Origin: Oscillospiraceae bacterium
GTDB lineage: Bacteria; Bacillota; Clostridia; Oscillospirales; Acutalibacteraceae
Assembly: GCA_015066635.1 (NCBI GenBank)
Contig: SVOA01000012.1
Location: forward strand, 1-41,338
Direction of reading: 5' to 3'
DNA: 41,338 nt
Positions 31,926-40,049 of the stretch are shown in pieces; position 1 is the first letter of the stretch; each line of letters starts with the position of its first letter. Made by a program: the position numbers and the translations under genes. The notes under the pieces were generated by a model. The model saw nothing but the letters and a program-made list of their open reading frames with translations. It was not told the DNA's origin and made no database searches.

Positions 31926-32151
31926 TGCCTTTGATATAGGGAAGCGTTTCCGGCAAATCGAGCAGAGCGTCCGCCGAAACGTTAAAATACATACATATTG
32001 CCTTAATGTCGTCAAGCGACGGCTCTGTAACACCTGTTTCAAGGAACGAAATCTTACGCTGCGTCATACCCAGAACATTTGCTAAATCTGTCTGAGTAAG
32101 AGGCGGCAGTTTCGATTGTCTGAGCCTTTTCAGGTTTGCATTAAACGGCAT
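31918..32151 (-). CDS. Small XRE-family helix-turn-helix regulator
   Basis: 77 residues, essentially one Cro/CI-type HTH: LTQTDLANVLGMTQRKISFLETGVTEPSLDDIKAICMYFNVSADALLDL (18-66). The short tail suggests no separate effector domain. The ATG at 32151 follows AGGGGAT by 7 bases. First gene of a regulator-nth-dnaD-dnaI operon; its last 8 bases are the start of nth. Likely DNA-binding, possibly autoregulatory, but no operator palindrome is obvious in its promoter. Confidence 0.85.
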   Translation of the reverse strand: MPFNANLKRLRQSKLPPLTQTDLANVLGMTQRKISFLETGVTEPSLDDIKAICMYFNVSADALLDLPETLPYIKGND

Positions 32152-32185
32152 ATCAGTTATCCCCTAAGTAATCAATAGTGAAGTT

Positions 32186-32214
32186 ATTTTAGCACAAAAA
32201 AAATCGTCTTGCAA
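32186..32214 (-). promoter_or_regulatory. Predicted promoter of xre-nth-dnaD-dnaI
   Basis: TTGCAA, 17 bases, TAAAAT on the minus strand, 35 bases before the ATG at 32151. Confidence 0.6.
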
Positions 32215-32330
32215 CAACAAAAAACGAGCAAAAAGATAAAAATTATCTATAAAAATTTGTGCAACTTTATTTTTCTACAAAATATTGTGGATAAGATTGT
32301 AAATGCTATCAAAATATGACTTTTTCCCTA

Positions 32331-32359
32331 TTGTAAAATTTTTATTTTTTTGATATAAT
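32331..32359 (+). promoter_or_regulatory. Predicted promoter of the GDPD-like membrane-protein gene
   Basis: TTGTAA, 17 bases, TATAAT, 32 bases before the ATG at 32392. Confidence 0.6.
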
Positions 32360-32391
32360 TATTGAAAATTTATGTTGTCAGGAGAGTCTTG

Positions 32392-33489
32392 ATGAGAATT
32401 AAGTCCCCAAAAAGAACAATAACCGTACTTCTTGCGGTGCTTTTGGTGCTCTTGCTGTCGGTCGGCTCTTTTGCCGAAAGTACAGGAGCGGCTAAATTCA
32501 CGGGTCAGAAATCAGAGCTTGTTTGTATTGCAAGGTGCGATACGCAGCAGGATATTGACCTTGCAAATGAATTCGGTACGGATGCCGTGCTTATTAAATA
32601 CGGCGGAGAAATTTCGCTTGAGGATGCGCTCGGCAGATACCCTCACACGCTTATCATAATTGACTGCGAGTGGGCGGACCGTGATGAAGTATATAGTATT
32701 ATAACCGAAAAGAACCTCATTGAGAACTGTATTATAATTGCCCGTGCAAAAAAAGGCGAGGTTTCGGAATGGCTTCGCACCTTGCAGAGAGAACCTATGA
32801 TAATTCAGGTTTATTCGGGCAACGTAATCTGGAATCTTATACCGAATATCAAATCGGCAATAAACAATGAAGCTCAGGGCATACTTCTTTCGAGCGGCAA
32901 CCCGTATTCGGTAGCTTTCAGCAAAAACATAATTTCCCGTTATACGGGCAAAATCAGATTTGTTGCTGATATGACAAAGGCAAAGACTGCAGGTAAAAGA
33001 AGCGATACTGCGATTTACTGGGATGATATAACCTCGAGGGGCTTTTCCGCAATAATAACCGACGACGTAAGGGCATTCAACGAATATAAGCAAAGACTTT
33101 CAATATCAAGAGAAAAACTCGGCGCTCTGATTTCGGAAGCGGAAGAAACGGACAGGTCGATGCTTTCCTCAAAATCTGCACTTCATCTTGAGAATGAAAT
33201 CAAAAAGGCAAATCAGGCGCTTTCGTATTCAGTCAGCGCCAAGGAAGCGGATGAGGCGTATATCAGACTGTCGGGCGTACTCTCAAAGCTTTCCGACGGC
33301 AAATTTGTCAATTCCGGCGAGCTTACACTTACAGCGGGCAGAATTATCGCGGCGGTCATTATTACTGCGGTGTTTATTGCCTCCGAACTGTTTATAAACC
33401 ATATGCGTAAAAAACGCACCGAATACCGCAGAAACGGTCTTGACAAAAAGGGCAGACCTATAATAAAGGAAAAAGAGGATAATAATTAA
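32392..33489 (+). CDS. Membrane-anchored protein with a degenerate GDPD-like barrel and FIVAR-like segment
   Basis: 365 residues. A signal or anchor helix (about 10-30, TVLLAVLLVLLLSVGSFA) is followed by a domain (50-240) whose beta-alpha pattern (SELVCIARCDT..., GTDAVLIKYGGEISLEDAL, TLIIIDCEW, GFSAIITDDVRAFNEY) resembles glycerophosphodiester phosphodiesterases. The usual HRG and E-x-D metal-binding residues are not there (ARC and LIK instead), so catalysis is doubtful. A helical FIVAR-like stretch (245-310), a membrane helix (316-337) and a basic tail (KKRTEYRRNGLDKKGRP) follow, placing the bulk outside the cell. The ATG has CAGGAG 8 bases upstream. The family match is inferred from pattern only. 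Confidence 0.6.
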   Translation: MRIKSPKRTITVLLAVLLVLLLSVGSFAESTGAAKFTGQKSELVCIARCDTQQDIDLANEFGTDAVLIKYGGEISLEDALGRYPHTLIIIDCEWADRDEVYSIITEKNLIENCIIIARAKKGEVSEWLRTLQREPMIIQVYSGNVIWNLIPNIKSAINNEAQGILLSSGNPYSVAFSKNIISRYTGKIRFVADMTKAKTAGKRSDTAIYWDDITSRGFSAIITDDVRAFNEYKQRLSISREKLGALISEAEETDRSMLSSKSALHLENEIKKANQALSYSVSAKEADEAYIRLSGVLSKLSDGKFVNSGELTLTAGRIIAAVIITAVFIASELFINHMRKKRTEYRRNGLDKKGRPIIKEKEDNN

Positions 33490-33498
33490 AATATTCAG

Positions 33499-33527
33499 TT
33501 GAAAAATCAGCTGTATTTTGATACAAT
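33499..33527 (+). promoter_or_regulatory. Predicted promoter of the MFS transporter gene
   Basis: TTGAAA, 17 bases, TACAAT, 34 bases before the ATG at 33562. Confidence 0.6.
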
Positions 33528-33561
33528 TATAAAGTAATCTTTCAAAAAGGAGAGAAGGTAA

Positions 33562-35088
33562 ATGTCAAGCAAATATTTTTGCGCCAAGGATAACGGAAAG
33601 CTTCATTATCCCCACACCATACTTACGGGCTTCGGCTTTCTTGCGTCCTCAATCGCATGGGCAATCTATGACCCTTACATTACAAAAATACTTAACAGAC
33701 TGTTAAATGACAGCGTACTTGTTACTCAGTGGAGTACAAAGCTTAATCAGATGTTCCCCGCACTTGCCAAGTTTGCGGCAGCCAACGGCGAGGAAGTTGC
33801 AACCGCAGCCGGCGGAATTACGCTTGTACCGTTGTTTATCGGTATTATAATGACCTTTGATAATATTTTCGGAGTCATTTTCCAGCCGACCTTCGGCAAG
33901 CTTTCCGATAACACACATTCACGTTTCGGCAAACGCCGTCCCTATGTTATTTACGGCGCTCCGATTTCGGCTTTGCTGTTTGCAATTATTCCGATAATCG
34001 CCATCAAACTCGGCTCGCTTCCGCTGACAATGGTATTCATTATACTGTTCGTTTTTGTTATGTCGCTGTGGCGTGCTCCCGTTGTTGCTCTTATGCCCGA
34101 CTTAACTCCCAATGAGCTTCGTTCCGAAGGAAACGCCATTATCAACCTTATGGGCGGCGTAGGCGGCGCAATAGGACTCTTTGCCGGTACTATCGTTACG
34201 GCTCTTTACTGTGCTGCAACGGGTGCGGATTCAAAGGCTGACAGCTGGGATGAGTTTGTAACCTTCCCCTATGTTTTCCTGCTCGGCGGAATTGTTATGA
34301 TAATCGGTATGCTGGTTGTTCTTTTCTTTGTAAAGGAACCCGACAGCCGTATCAAGATTCAGTCTGAGAATAATCAGATAGTTGATGAAGCTGCCAGAAG
34401 AAAGGCAGAGAAGGAAGCTGCAAAGGCTGAAAAGGAAGCCAGAAAAGCAGAGAAACTTGCTCCCGGCGAGAGAAGAAGTCTTATCTTTATGCTTATGGGA
34501 CTTTTCTTCCTGTTCTGCGGTACAAATGCAGTTACCACATTCTTCGCTCTGTTTGCGGCTGAAATTCTTAATAAGACCACTGCTCAGGCAACCATTATGA
34601 CCACTGCATTTGCGGCCGCAAGCGCTGTTGCGGCAATTCCCGCAGGCTGGCTCGGTAAAAAATTCGGACGCAAAAAGACCATACTTGCAGGTCTTGTTAT
34701 CTTTATTCTAGCCTTCAGCGCATACCTTGTAACACAAAAGATGGGCATTGATTCAATGAGCGGAATTCTTATCTGGGTTGCTCTTATTGTCGGCGGTGCT
34801 GCAAATATGTTTATTACCGTTAACACGCTTCCGCTTGTTCTTGAAATCGGCGGACTTGATAAGGTCGGAACCTTCACGGGTTATTATTACACGGCAACCT
34901 TCTCGGCACAGATAGCGACACCGATAATCTACGGTATCGTAAGAATGTTCACGGGAACATATATGTCGCTGTTCTACTATTGCCCGATAGCCTTTATTCT
35001 CTCACTCATCTGCATTCTCATCGTTAAGCACGGCGAGGCAATTCCGCAGGAGGTTATTGATAAGGTTAAGGAAGAAAACGAAGACTGA
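33562..35088 (+). CDS. MFS sugar transporter, SLC45/GPH-like
   Basis: 508 residues with about 12 membrane helices in two halves. The loop between helices 2 and 3 reads GKLSDNTHSRFGKRRPYVIYGA, the SLC45/GPH-type signature (D-x-T-x-S-R-F-G-K/R-R-R-P); the equivalent GWLGKKFGRKKT occurs in the second half. Relatives carry sucrose, maltose or other glycosides with cations, so a sugar is likely but the substrate is unknown. The central cytoplasmic loop (about 270-305) is an unusual, highly regular Ala/Lys/Glu helix (RRKAEKEAAKAEKEARKAEK). The ATG at 33562 follows AGGAGAGAAGG. Monocistronic with terminator. Confidence 0.82.
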   Translation: MSSKYFCAKDNGKLHYPHTILTGFGFLASSIAWAIYDPYITKILNRLLNDSVLVTQWSTKLNQMFPALAKFAAANGEEVATAAGGITLVPLFIGIIMTFDNIFGVIFQPTFGKLSDNTHSRFGKRRPYVIYGAPISALLFAIIPIIAIKLGSLPLTMVFIILFVFVMSLWRAPVVALMPDLTPNELRSEGNAIINLMGGVGGAIGLFAGTIVTALYCAATGADSKADSWDEFVTFPYVFLLGGIVMIIGMLVVLFFVKEPDSRIKIQSENNQIVDEAARRKAEKEAAKAEKEARKAEKLAPGERRSLIFMLMGLFFLFCGTNAVTTFFALFAAEILNKTTAQATIMTTAFAAASAVAAIPAGWLGKKFGRKKTILAGLVIFILAFSAYLVTQKMGIDSMSGILIWVALIVGGAANMFITVNTLPLVLEIGGLDKVGTFTGYYYTATFSAQIATPIIYGIVRMFTGTYMSLFYYCPIAFILSLICILIVKHGEAIPQEVIDKVKEENED

Positions 35089-35100
35089 TAAATTAAAACC

Positions 35101-35132
35101 AAAGGGAAGCGCAAAAACGCTTCCCTTTTTTT
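35101..35132 (+). terminator. Terminator of the MFS gene
   Basis: AAAGGGAAGCG/CGCTTCCCTTT with a CAAAAA-type loop and T7, 12 bases after the stop. Confidence 0.93.
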
Positions 35133-35241
35133 CGTGCAAAAGCATTTTGTAAGAAGGCTGTTCTGAGAGCAAAAATGCTACCGTCTTCTGCTTATTGCCT
35201 GTTTGCACCTCTATCAGTTTATGCAGATAAAGGGCAAAGTT

Positions 35242-35277
35242 GCAAAAAATAAACGGCAGACTTTCAAGTCTGCCGTT
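35242..35277 (-). terminator. Terminator of metK
   Basis: AACGGCAGACTT/AAGTCTGCCGTT (35252-35277), followed on the minus strand by TATTTTTT, 13 bases after the metK stop. The 110 bases between this and the MFS terminator hold nothing I can identify. Confidence 0.92.
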
Positions 35278-35290
35278 ATATTATGTACTG

Positions 35291-36478
35291 TCAGATACCT
35301 GCGCGTTTTCTGAGCTCGTCCGCCTTATCGGTCTTTTCCCATTTGACGCCGAGGTCCTCTCTGCCCATATGTCCGTATGCGGCAAGCTGACGGTAAATCG
35401 GCTTTTTAAGGTCGAGATAGTCAATTATTGCGGCGGGACGGAGGTCAAAGGTCTCTTTTACGATTTTTTCAAGTACATCGTCTGCAAGTACGCCTGTGCC
35501 GAAGGTGTCAACCATTACCGAAACGGGATGGGCAACGCCTATCGCGTATGCGAGCTGAATTTCGCATTTTTTTGCAAGTCCTGCCGCAACAACATTTTTG
35601 GCAACGTATCTTGCCGCGTAAGCTGCTGAACGGTCAACCTTTGTCGGATCCTTGCCCGAGAAAGCGCCGCCGCCGTGTCTGCCGATTCCGCCGTATGTAT
35701 CGACGATAATCTTTCTGCCGGTAAGTCCCGAGTCGCCTGCCGGTCCGCCCGTAACGAATCTTCCCGTGGGGTTTACATAGATAATCGTATGGTCGTCAAA
35801 CAGTTCGTGAGGAATTACGGGCTTGATAACGTACTGCATAATATCTTTTCTGATTTGGTCAAGCTCGACATCGTCTCTGTGCTGAGAGGAAACAACAACC
35901 GTGTTTACTCTTACGGGCTCGTTGTTCTCGTCATATTCAACGGTAACCTGAGTTTTGCCGTCGGGACGGAGATAGGGGAGAGTGCCGTCTTTTCTGACCT
36001 TTGTAAGCTGTTTTGCGAGCTTATGGCTGAGTGAAATCGGCAGGGGCATAAGCTCGTCGGTCTCATCGCACGCATAACCGAACATCATACCCTGGTCGCC
36101 TGCACCGTGCAGGTTATAGTCCTCATCCTGACCTTCTTTTAATTCATAGGACTTGTCAACGCCCATAGCAATATCGCCTGATTGCTTGTCTATAATAGTA
36201 AGCACGTTGCAGGTGTTTGCGTTGAAGCCTTTGTCGTCGCTGTCATAGCCTATGCTGCATACAACCTCACGGGCAATTTTCTCGATGTCGACCTTTGCCG
36301 TGGTGGTAATCTCGCCCATAACTATAATCTGATTTGTGATGCACATACTTTCGCAGGCAACTCTGCCATCGGGGTCCTGCCTGAGGATTTCGTCAAGTAC
36401 GGCATCTGAAATCTTGTCGCAGATTTTATCGGGATGTCCCTCTGTAACAGATTCCGAAGTAAAAAGATGCTTTGCCAT
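35291..36478 (-). CDS. metK: S-adenosylmethionine synthetase
   Basis: 395 residues; makes SAM from methionine and ATP, cytoplasmic tetramer. Signatures: [20 protein letters not shown] (9-28), [16 protein letters not shown] (about 120-135) and the P-loop-like [33 protein letters not shown] (about 270-300), with full-length C-terminus. The ATG follows TAGGAG. Expression is controlled by the SAM-I riboswitch directly upstream, so transcription ends early when SAM is plentiful. Own promoter at 36662-36690. Confidence 0.98.
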   Translation of the reverse strand: MAKHLFTSESVTEGHPDKICDKISDAVLDEILRQDPDGRVACESMCITNQIIVMGEITTTAKVDIEKIAREVVCSIGYDSDDKGFNANTCNVLTIIDKQSGDIAMGVDKSYELKEGQDEDYNLHGAGDQGMMFGYACDETDELMPLPISLSHKLAKQLTKVRKDGTLPYLRPDGKTQVTVEYDENNEPVRVNTVVVSSQHRDDVELDQIRKDIMQYVIKPVIPHELFDDHTIIYVNPTGRFVTGGPAGDSGLTGRKIIVDTYGGIGRHGGGAFSGKDPTKVDRSAAYAARYVAKNVVAAGLAKKCEIQLAYAIGVAHPVSVMVDTFGTGVLADDVLEKIVKETFDLRPAAIIDYLDLKKPIYRQLAAYGHMGREDLGVKWEKTDKADELRKRAGI

Positions 36479-36502
36479 TTTTTTATTCTCCTAAAAATTA
36501 TT

Positions 36503-36532
36503 AACATAAAAATAAGCACCCCGAAAGGTGCT
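36503..36532 (-). terminator. Attenuator hairpin of the metK leader
   Basis: AGCACC pairs with GGTGCT (36515-36520 with 36527-36532), followed by TATTTTTAT on the minus strand. The alternative pairing AAGGTG/CACCTT within 36525-36543 is the antiterminator and uses the 3' side of the aptamer P1 stem, which is the standard SAM-I switching logic. Confidence 0.85.
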
Positions 36533-36540
36533 TTGAAACA

Positions 36541-36635
36541 CCTTATCTTTCGGTAAAAACCGCAGGATTTAGCACCTTGCGAATGCAGGTTGCCGTAACA
36601 TCAGTGGGCCTGTCCCTCCGTTACTCTCTATAAGG
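36541..36635 (-). ncRNA. SAM-I (S-box) riboswitch
   Basis: On the minus strand, P1 CCTTAT/ATAAGG closes the aptamer. Conserved core elements are AGAG near the 5' side, GGAGGGACAGGCCC, ACGGCAACC, and AAGGTGCTAAATCCTGC, all matching the S-box consensus. It is followed by the antiterminator/terminator pair and then metK. Confidence 0.96.
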
Positions 36636-36661
36636 AGATGTTTATTTTCTTGTCGCATAGA

Positions 36662-36690
36662 ATTATACTGCTTAATATATCTTTTGTCAA
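36662..36690 (-). promoter_or_regulatory. Sigma-A promoter of the SAM riboswitch-metK transcript
   Basis: Perfect TTGACA, 17 bases, TATAAT on the minus strand. The -35 lies in one arm of the inverted repeat ATCTTTTGT...ACAAAAGAT (about 36680-36704), which may also act as a weak ribU terminator. Confidence 0.9.
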
Positions 36691-36718
36691 CCGAACAAAA
36701 GATAAATTCACATATTAT

Positions 36719-37321
36719 TTAACTTTTGCCTTTCAGAATATGGGACAAGGGTTTATAGATAAGCATTGTAAACAGAACGTCGATAAGTCCTTTGCAGAGT
36801 GTAAACGGGATATTAAAGATAATCAGCGCCGAAACCATATTCTTTACCGAAGGCAGAATTGACTGATACATTTCGAGCACAGCCGCCTCGGGGAAACCGA
36901 GAAGATTATAGTAAAGCGGATAAATAACGAAATAGTTAAGCGGAAGCGAAACCGCTGCCATACATACAGCGGCGCAGATACCTGCTGCAAGAGCAGTCTT
37001 TTTTGTCTTGTGCTTTTTGTAAATGATACCCGCCGTAAATGCGAATACCGCTCCGAGTATAAAGTTGGAAAGTTCGCCGACAAAGCCCGACTGGCTGACA
37101 GCCATGTGAATTATGTTTTTTACAAGCGCTATAATTACGCCTGCAAGAGGGCCGTAAGCAAACGCGCCTATAATCTCGGGCAAATCGGAGAAATCAAGCT
37201 TGATAAACGGGGGAATAAGCATAGGCAGGGGAAACTCGAGATACTGAAGCACAACCGCGACAGCCGTAAGCACTCCGCACCCTGCTATTACCCTTGTTTT
37301 GTTGAGCGATTTGTTTGACAT
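36719..37321 (-). CDS. ribU: Riboflavin ECF transporter S component
   Basis: 200 residues, about six membrane helices; the substrate-binding S component of an energy-coupling-factor transporter. MLIPPFIKLDFSDLPEIIGAFAYGPLAGVIIALVKNIIHM is the typical RibU motif region (loop 1 and helix 3), and the end KGLIDVLFTMLIYKPLSHIL fits. The ATG at 37321 follows AAAAGGATGAT; the longer frame would run through the riboswitch terminator. An FMN riboswitch immediately upstream confirms flavin uptake as its role. The shared EcfA/A'/T module is not in the window. Confidence 0.94.
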   Translation of the reverse strand: MSNKSLNKTRVIAGCGVLTAVAVVLQYLEFPLPMLIPPFIKLDFSDLPEIIGAFAYGPLAGVIIALVKNIIHMAVSQSGFVGELSNFILGAVFAFTAGIIYKKHKTKKTALAAGICAAVCMAAVSLPLNYFVIYPLYYNLLGFPEAAVLEMYQSILPSVKNMVSALIIFNIPFTLCKGLIDVLFTMLIYKPLSHILKGKS

Positions 37322-37361
37322 AAAAATCATCCTTTTAAAAATATTTAAAAGCTGTCGGACA

Positions 37362-37389
37362 GAAAAAAGCTCCGAAATATCTTCGGAGC
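37362..37389 (-). terminator. Attenuator of the ribU leader
   Basis: GCTCCGAA/TTCGGAGC (37369-37389) followed by T6 on the minus strand, placed between the FMN aptamer and the ribU start, so FMN binding would stop transcription. Confidence 0.92.
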
Positions 37390-37409
37390 ATAAAATCAAA
37401 AGAAATGAA

Positions 37410-37511
37410 TCTTCTCTCATCCGGACTATACCGTCGGTTTCGGAATTTCACCGAATCAGCTAACGCTCGCAGACTTTACTGCCGGTGGGGACTTGCACCC
37501 CGCCCTGAAGA
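37410..37511 (-). ncRNA. FMN riboswitch (RFN element)
   Basis: On the minus strand P1 TCTTC/GAAGA encloses TTCAGGGCGGGGTGCAAGTC, CCCCACCGGC, the AGTCTGCGAGCG and GATTCGGTGAAATTCCG hairpins, CCGACGGTATAGTCCGGATG and AGAGAAGA, all diagnostic of the RFN element. The aptamer is full length. Confidence 0.97.
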
Positions 37512-37527
37512 CAACTTTTATATTTAT

Positions 37528-37555
37528 ATTATATAGCATAACGCCGATATGTCAA
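37528..37555 (-). promoter_or_regulatory. Promoter of the FMN riboswitch-ribU transcript
   Basis: TTGACA, 16 bases, TATAAT on the minus strand. The -35 begins only 4 bases after the manA stop codon, so manA read-through may also feed this leader. Confidence 0.75.
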
Positions 37556-37558
37556 TAC

Positions 37559-38518
37559 CTATACCGAGGTTTTGATGATTTCGGCATTTCCCGACAGCGA
37601 TATTCTGCCTGAACCTGCACTGATAAAGAAGCTGTCGCCCTTTTTAAATGCCAGCGTTTCGTCAGCGTTTTCGATTTTTCCTTCTCCGTCAAGCACGAGA
37701 AGGGAAACGAAAGATTCGTTACCGCAATCAAAGTGCATTTCGCCGCTCAGCGCCAGTCTTGCCGCCTTGAACAAATCGCAGCTGACAAGCTCTCTGAAGC
37801 TTCCGCCGTCGGTCTTAATCTCTTTTCCCGAGGGCTTTGTGCCGTATTTCGGCATTTCGCATTTTGTAACCTCGGCAGCTTTCTCGATATGAAGCGGACG
37901 GGTATTGCCGTCCTTATCCTTTCGGTTATAGTCGTAAACACGGTAGGTGGTGTTGGAATTCTGCTGAATTTCACACAGAAGTATGCCCTTGCCGATAGCG
38001 TGCAGAGTACCTGCTTCAATAAAGAATAAATCTCCCTTATGCACCTTGACGCGGTTTACGGCGTCAAGGAAGGTGTTGTCCTTTATCTTTTTGACAAACT
38101 CGTCCTTTGTAAGTTCTCTTTTAAAGCCGTAGATAAGCTCCGCATTTTCCTCACAGTCGATTATGTACCAGCACTCTGTTTTGCCGTATTCTCCCTCAAC
38201 GCGCAGAGCGTAGTCGTTGTCGGGATGTACCTGTATCGAGAGGTTGTCCTTTGCGTCAATCAGCTTTATTAAAATAGGGAAAAAATCAAATCTCCGACCG
38301 TTCTTTCCGAGTATTTCCCGTCCGCAGATTTCAATTACTTCATTGAGCGTTTTGCCCTCAAATCCGCCGTTCTCGACGGTGTTTTCCCCGTCCTTATGAC
38401 ACGAGAGCATCCAGCCCTCCGCAGTTTTGTCGAGACCTGTGTCAAAACCGAAATCGGTCTTTAATTTATTTCCGCCCCAGATATAGTCCTTAAATACGGG
38501 TTTGAGTTTTAAAATCAT
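37559..38518 (-). CDS. manA: Mannose-6-phosphate isomerase, class I
   Basis: 319 residues; zinc enzyme interconverting mannose 6-phosphate and fructose 6-phosphate. Firmicutes-type short form: KPVFKDYIWGGNKL at the N-terminus, IKLIDAKDNLSIQVHPDNDYA and KTECWYII with the metal-binding Gln/His/Glu, GTLHAIGKGILLCEIQQNSNTTYRVYDYNR with the fourth ligand and catalytic Arg. The cupin C-terminal part is present. The ATG follows GAGGTG. Own promoter; no terminator separates it from the FMN leader downstream. Confidence 0.94.
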   Translation of the reverse strand: MILKLKPVFKDYIWGGNKLKTDFGFDTGLDKTAEGWMLSCHKDGENTVENGGFEGKTLNEVIEICGREILGKNGRRFDFFPILIKLIDAKDNLSIQVHPDNDYALRVEGEYGKTECWYIIDCEENAELIYGFKRELTKDEFVKKIKDNTFLDAVNRVKVHKGDLFFIEAGTLHAIGKGILLCEIQQNSNTTYRVYDYNRKDKDGNTRPLHIEKAAEVTKCEMPKYGTKPSGKEIKTDGGSFRELVSCDLFKAARLALSGEMHFDCGNESFVSLLVLDGEGKIENADETLAFKKGDSFFISAGSGRISLSGNAEIIKTSV

Positions 38519-38537
38519 ATTTCAACACCTCGCTGAT

Positions 38538-38566
38538 ATTATACACCGTTTTTTTAATATTGTAAA
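38538..38566 (-). promoter_or_regulatory. Sigma-A promoter of manA
   Basis: TTTACA, 17 bases, TATAAT on the minus strand, 20 bases before the ATG at 38518. Confidence 0.75.
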
Positions 38567-38663
38567 TTGAGGTTTTATTTTATCTAAAATGCACTAAAAC
38601 CATATATTATATTTGGACTAATTGTTATAAAACTAAAATTTTTGCAAGAATTATAAACATATA

Positions 38664-38692
38664 TTGCAAAAATGCATAAAATGTATTAAAAT
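38664..38692 (+). promoter_or_regulatory. Predicted promoter of the aminotransferase gene
   Basis: TTGCAA, 17 bases, TAAAAT, 44 bases before the ATG at 38737. Confidence 0.6.
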
Positions 38693-38736
38693 ATTAACTG
38701 TTATTTTGCAAATTTTAAATTTCGGAGTGAAAATAA

Positions 38737-40002
38737 ATGCAATTTTCGGAAATGAGCCGTGAAGAACTGCTCGCAATGTATTCGGAGCTTAAAACCGAGT
38801 ATGAGCAGATAAAAGCGGAAAATCTTAAACTTGATATGTCAAGGGGCAAGCCTGCGGCTGACCAGCTTGATATTTCGATGGATATGCTCAAAGAGGTAGT
38901 AGGCGTTTACGACTGCAAAGCGGAAAGCGGACTTGACTGCCGCAACTACGGTGTGCTTGACGGCATTCCCGAGTGCAAGCGCCTTTTTGCAGAAATGCTT
39001 GAGGTTAAACCCGAGAATATAATTCTCGGCGGTACTTCAAGTCTTGCACTTATGTTTGATTTTATAACTCAGTGTATGCTCAAGGGAGCGGGCGGCAAGC
39101 CGTGGAGCGAGCAAGGGGAGATTAAATTTATCTGTCCCGTGCCGGGATATGACAGACATTTCGGTATATGTGAATTTTACGGAATAAAGATGATAAACGT
39201 GCCTCTCGGGGCGGACGGTCCCGATATGGAGGCAGTCAATGAGCTTATCAAAGACCCGAGCGTAAAGGGTATGTTCTGCGTGCCTAAGTATTCAAACCCC
39301 ACGGGGATAACCTATTCCGACGAGAAGGTGCGCGCTCTTGCCGCCATGAAACCTGCGGCAAAGGACTTCCGTGTTATCTGGGATAATGCCTATGCGGTCC
39401 ACGACCTCAACGCAACGCCCGACAGACTCCTCAATATCTTTGACGCGTGCAGTGAATTCGGTACCGAGGATTATTTCGTTGAGTTTACCTCAACTGCCAA
39501 AATCAGTTTCCCGGGCGGCGGAGTTTCGTGCATAGCGGCGAGCGACAACAATATAAAAATGATAATTGACAGATTAAAATATCAGACTATTTGTTATGAT
39601 AAGTTAAACCAGTTAAGACACGCAAAATATTTCAGAGACCTGCAGGGCATTAAACTGCATATGAAAAAGCACGCAATGCTCATAGCTCCCAAGTTTGAGA
39701 TAGTTCTCGAAGCGTTCAGAAACGAACTCGGCGAGTACGGACTTGCAGAGTGGACAGAGCCTAACGGCGGATACTTTATCAGTCTCAATACGACAACCTG
39801 CTCGGCAAAAAGAGTGGGCGACCTCTGCCGTTCGCTCGGCGTAGTTCTTACAAAGGTCGGAGCAACCTATCCTTACGGAATTGACCCCGAGGACAGTAAC
39901 ATCAGAATTGCACCGACTTTCCCGACAGTTCCCGAGCTTAAAAAGGCTGCCGAGGTGCTTTGTCTTTGCATTAAACTTGCAAGTATTGAAAATTTAGTGT
40001 AA
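38737..40002 (+). CDS. PLP-dependent class I/II aminotransferase (aspartate aminotransferase, subgroup Ic type)
   Basis: 421 residues. The opening SREELLAMYSELKTEYEQIKAENLKLDMSRGKPAADQLDIS, the segment DCRNYGVLDGIPECKRLFAEMLEV, and PKYSNPTGITYSDEKV plus WDNAYAVHDL (PLP O3' contacts) follow the fold-type I pattern; the Schiff-base lysine lies in FTSTAKISFPGGG. The same order of motifs marks the Asp aminotransferase Ic group (Aminotran_MocR-like Pfam family), shown in Corynebacterium to be an aspartate aminotransferase. No DNA-binding domain is fused. The ATG follows GGAGTG. The exact amino donor is inferred from family. Confidence 0.82.
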   Translation: MQFSEMSREELLAMYSELKTEYEQIKAENLKLDMSRGKPAADQLDISMDMLKEVVGVYDCKAESGLDCRNYGVLDGIPECKRLFAEMLEVKPENIILGGTSSLALMFDFITQCMLKGAGGKPWSEQGEIKFICPVPGYDRHFGICEFYGIKMINVPLGADGPDMEAVNELIKDPSVKGMFCVPKYSNPTGITYSDEKVRALAAMKPAAKDFRVIWDNAYAVHDLNATPDRLLNIFDACSEFGTEDYFVEFTSTAKISFPGGGVSCIAASDNNIKMIIDRLKYQTICYDKLNQLRHAKYFRDLQGIKLHMKKHAMLIAPKFEIVLEAFRNELGEYGLAEWTEPNGGYFISLNTTTCSAKRVGDLCRSLGVVLTKVGATYPYGIDPEDSNIRIAPTFPTVPELKKAAEVLCLCIKLASIENLV

Positions 40003-40049
40003 TATATCATTGTAGGAAAAAACTGCCCATAAGATATAAGGGTGATACA

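Noticed and set aside
35133-35241. Short minus-strand frame between the MFS gene and metK
   Set aside because: It would span the MFS terminator and part of the MFS gene and has no recognisable start signals.
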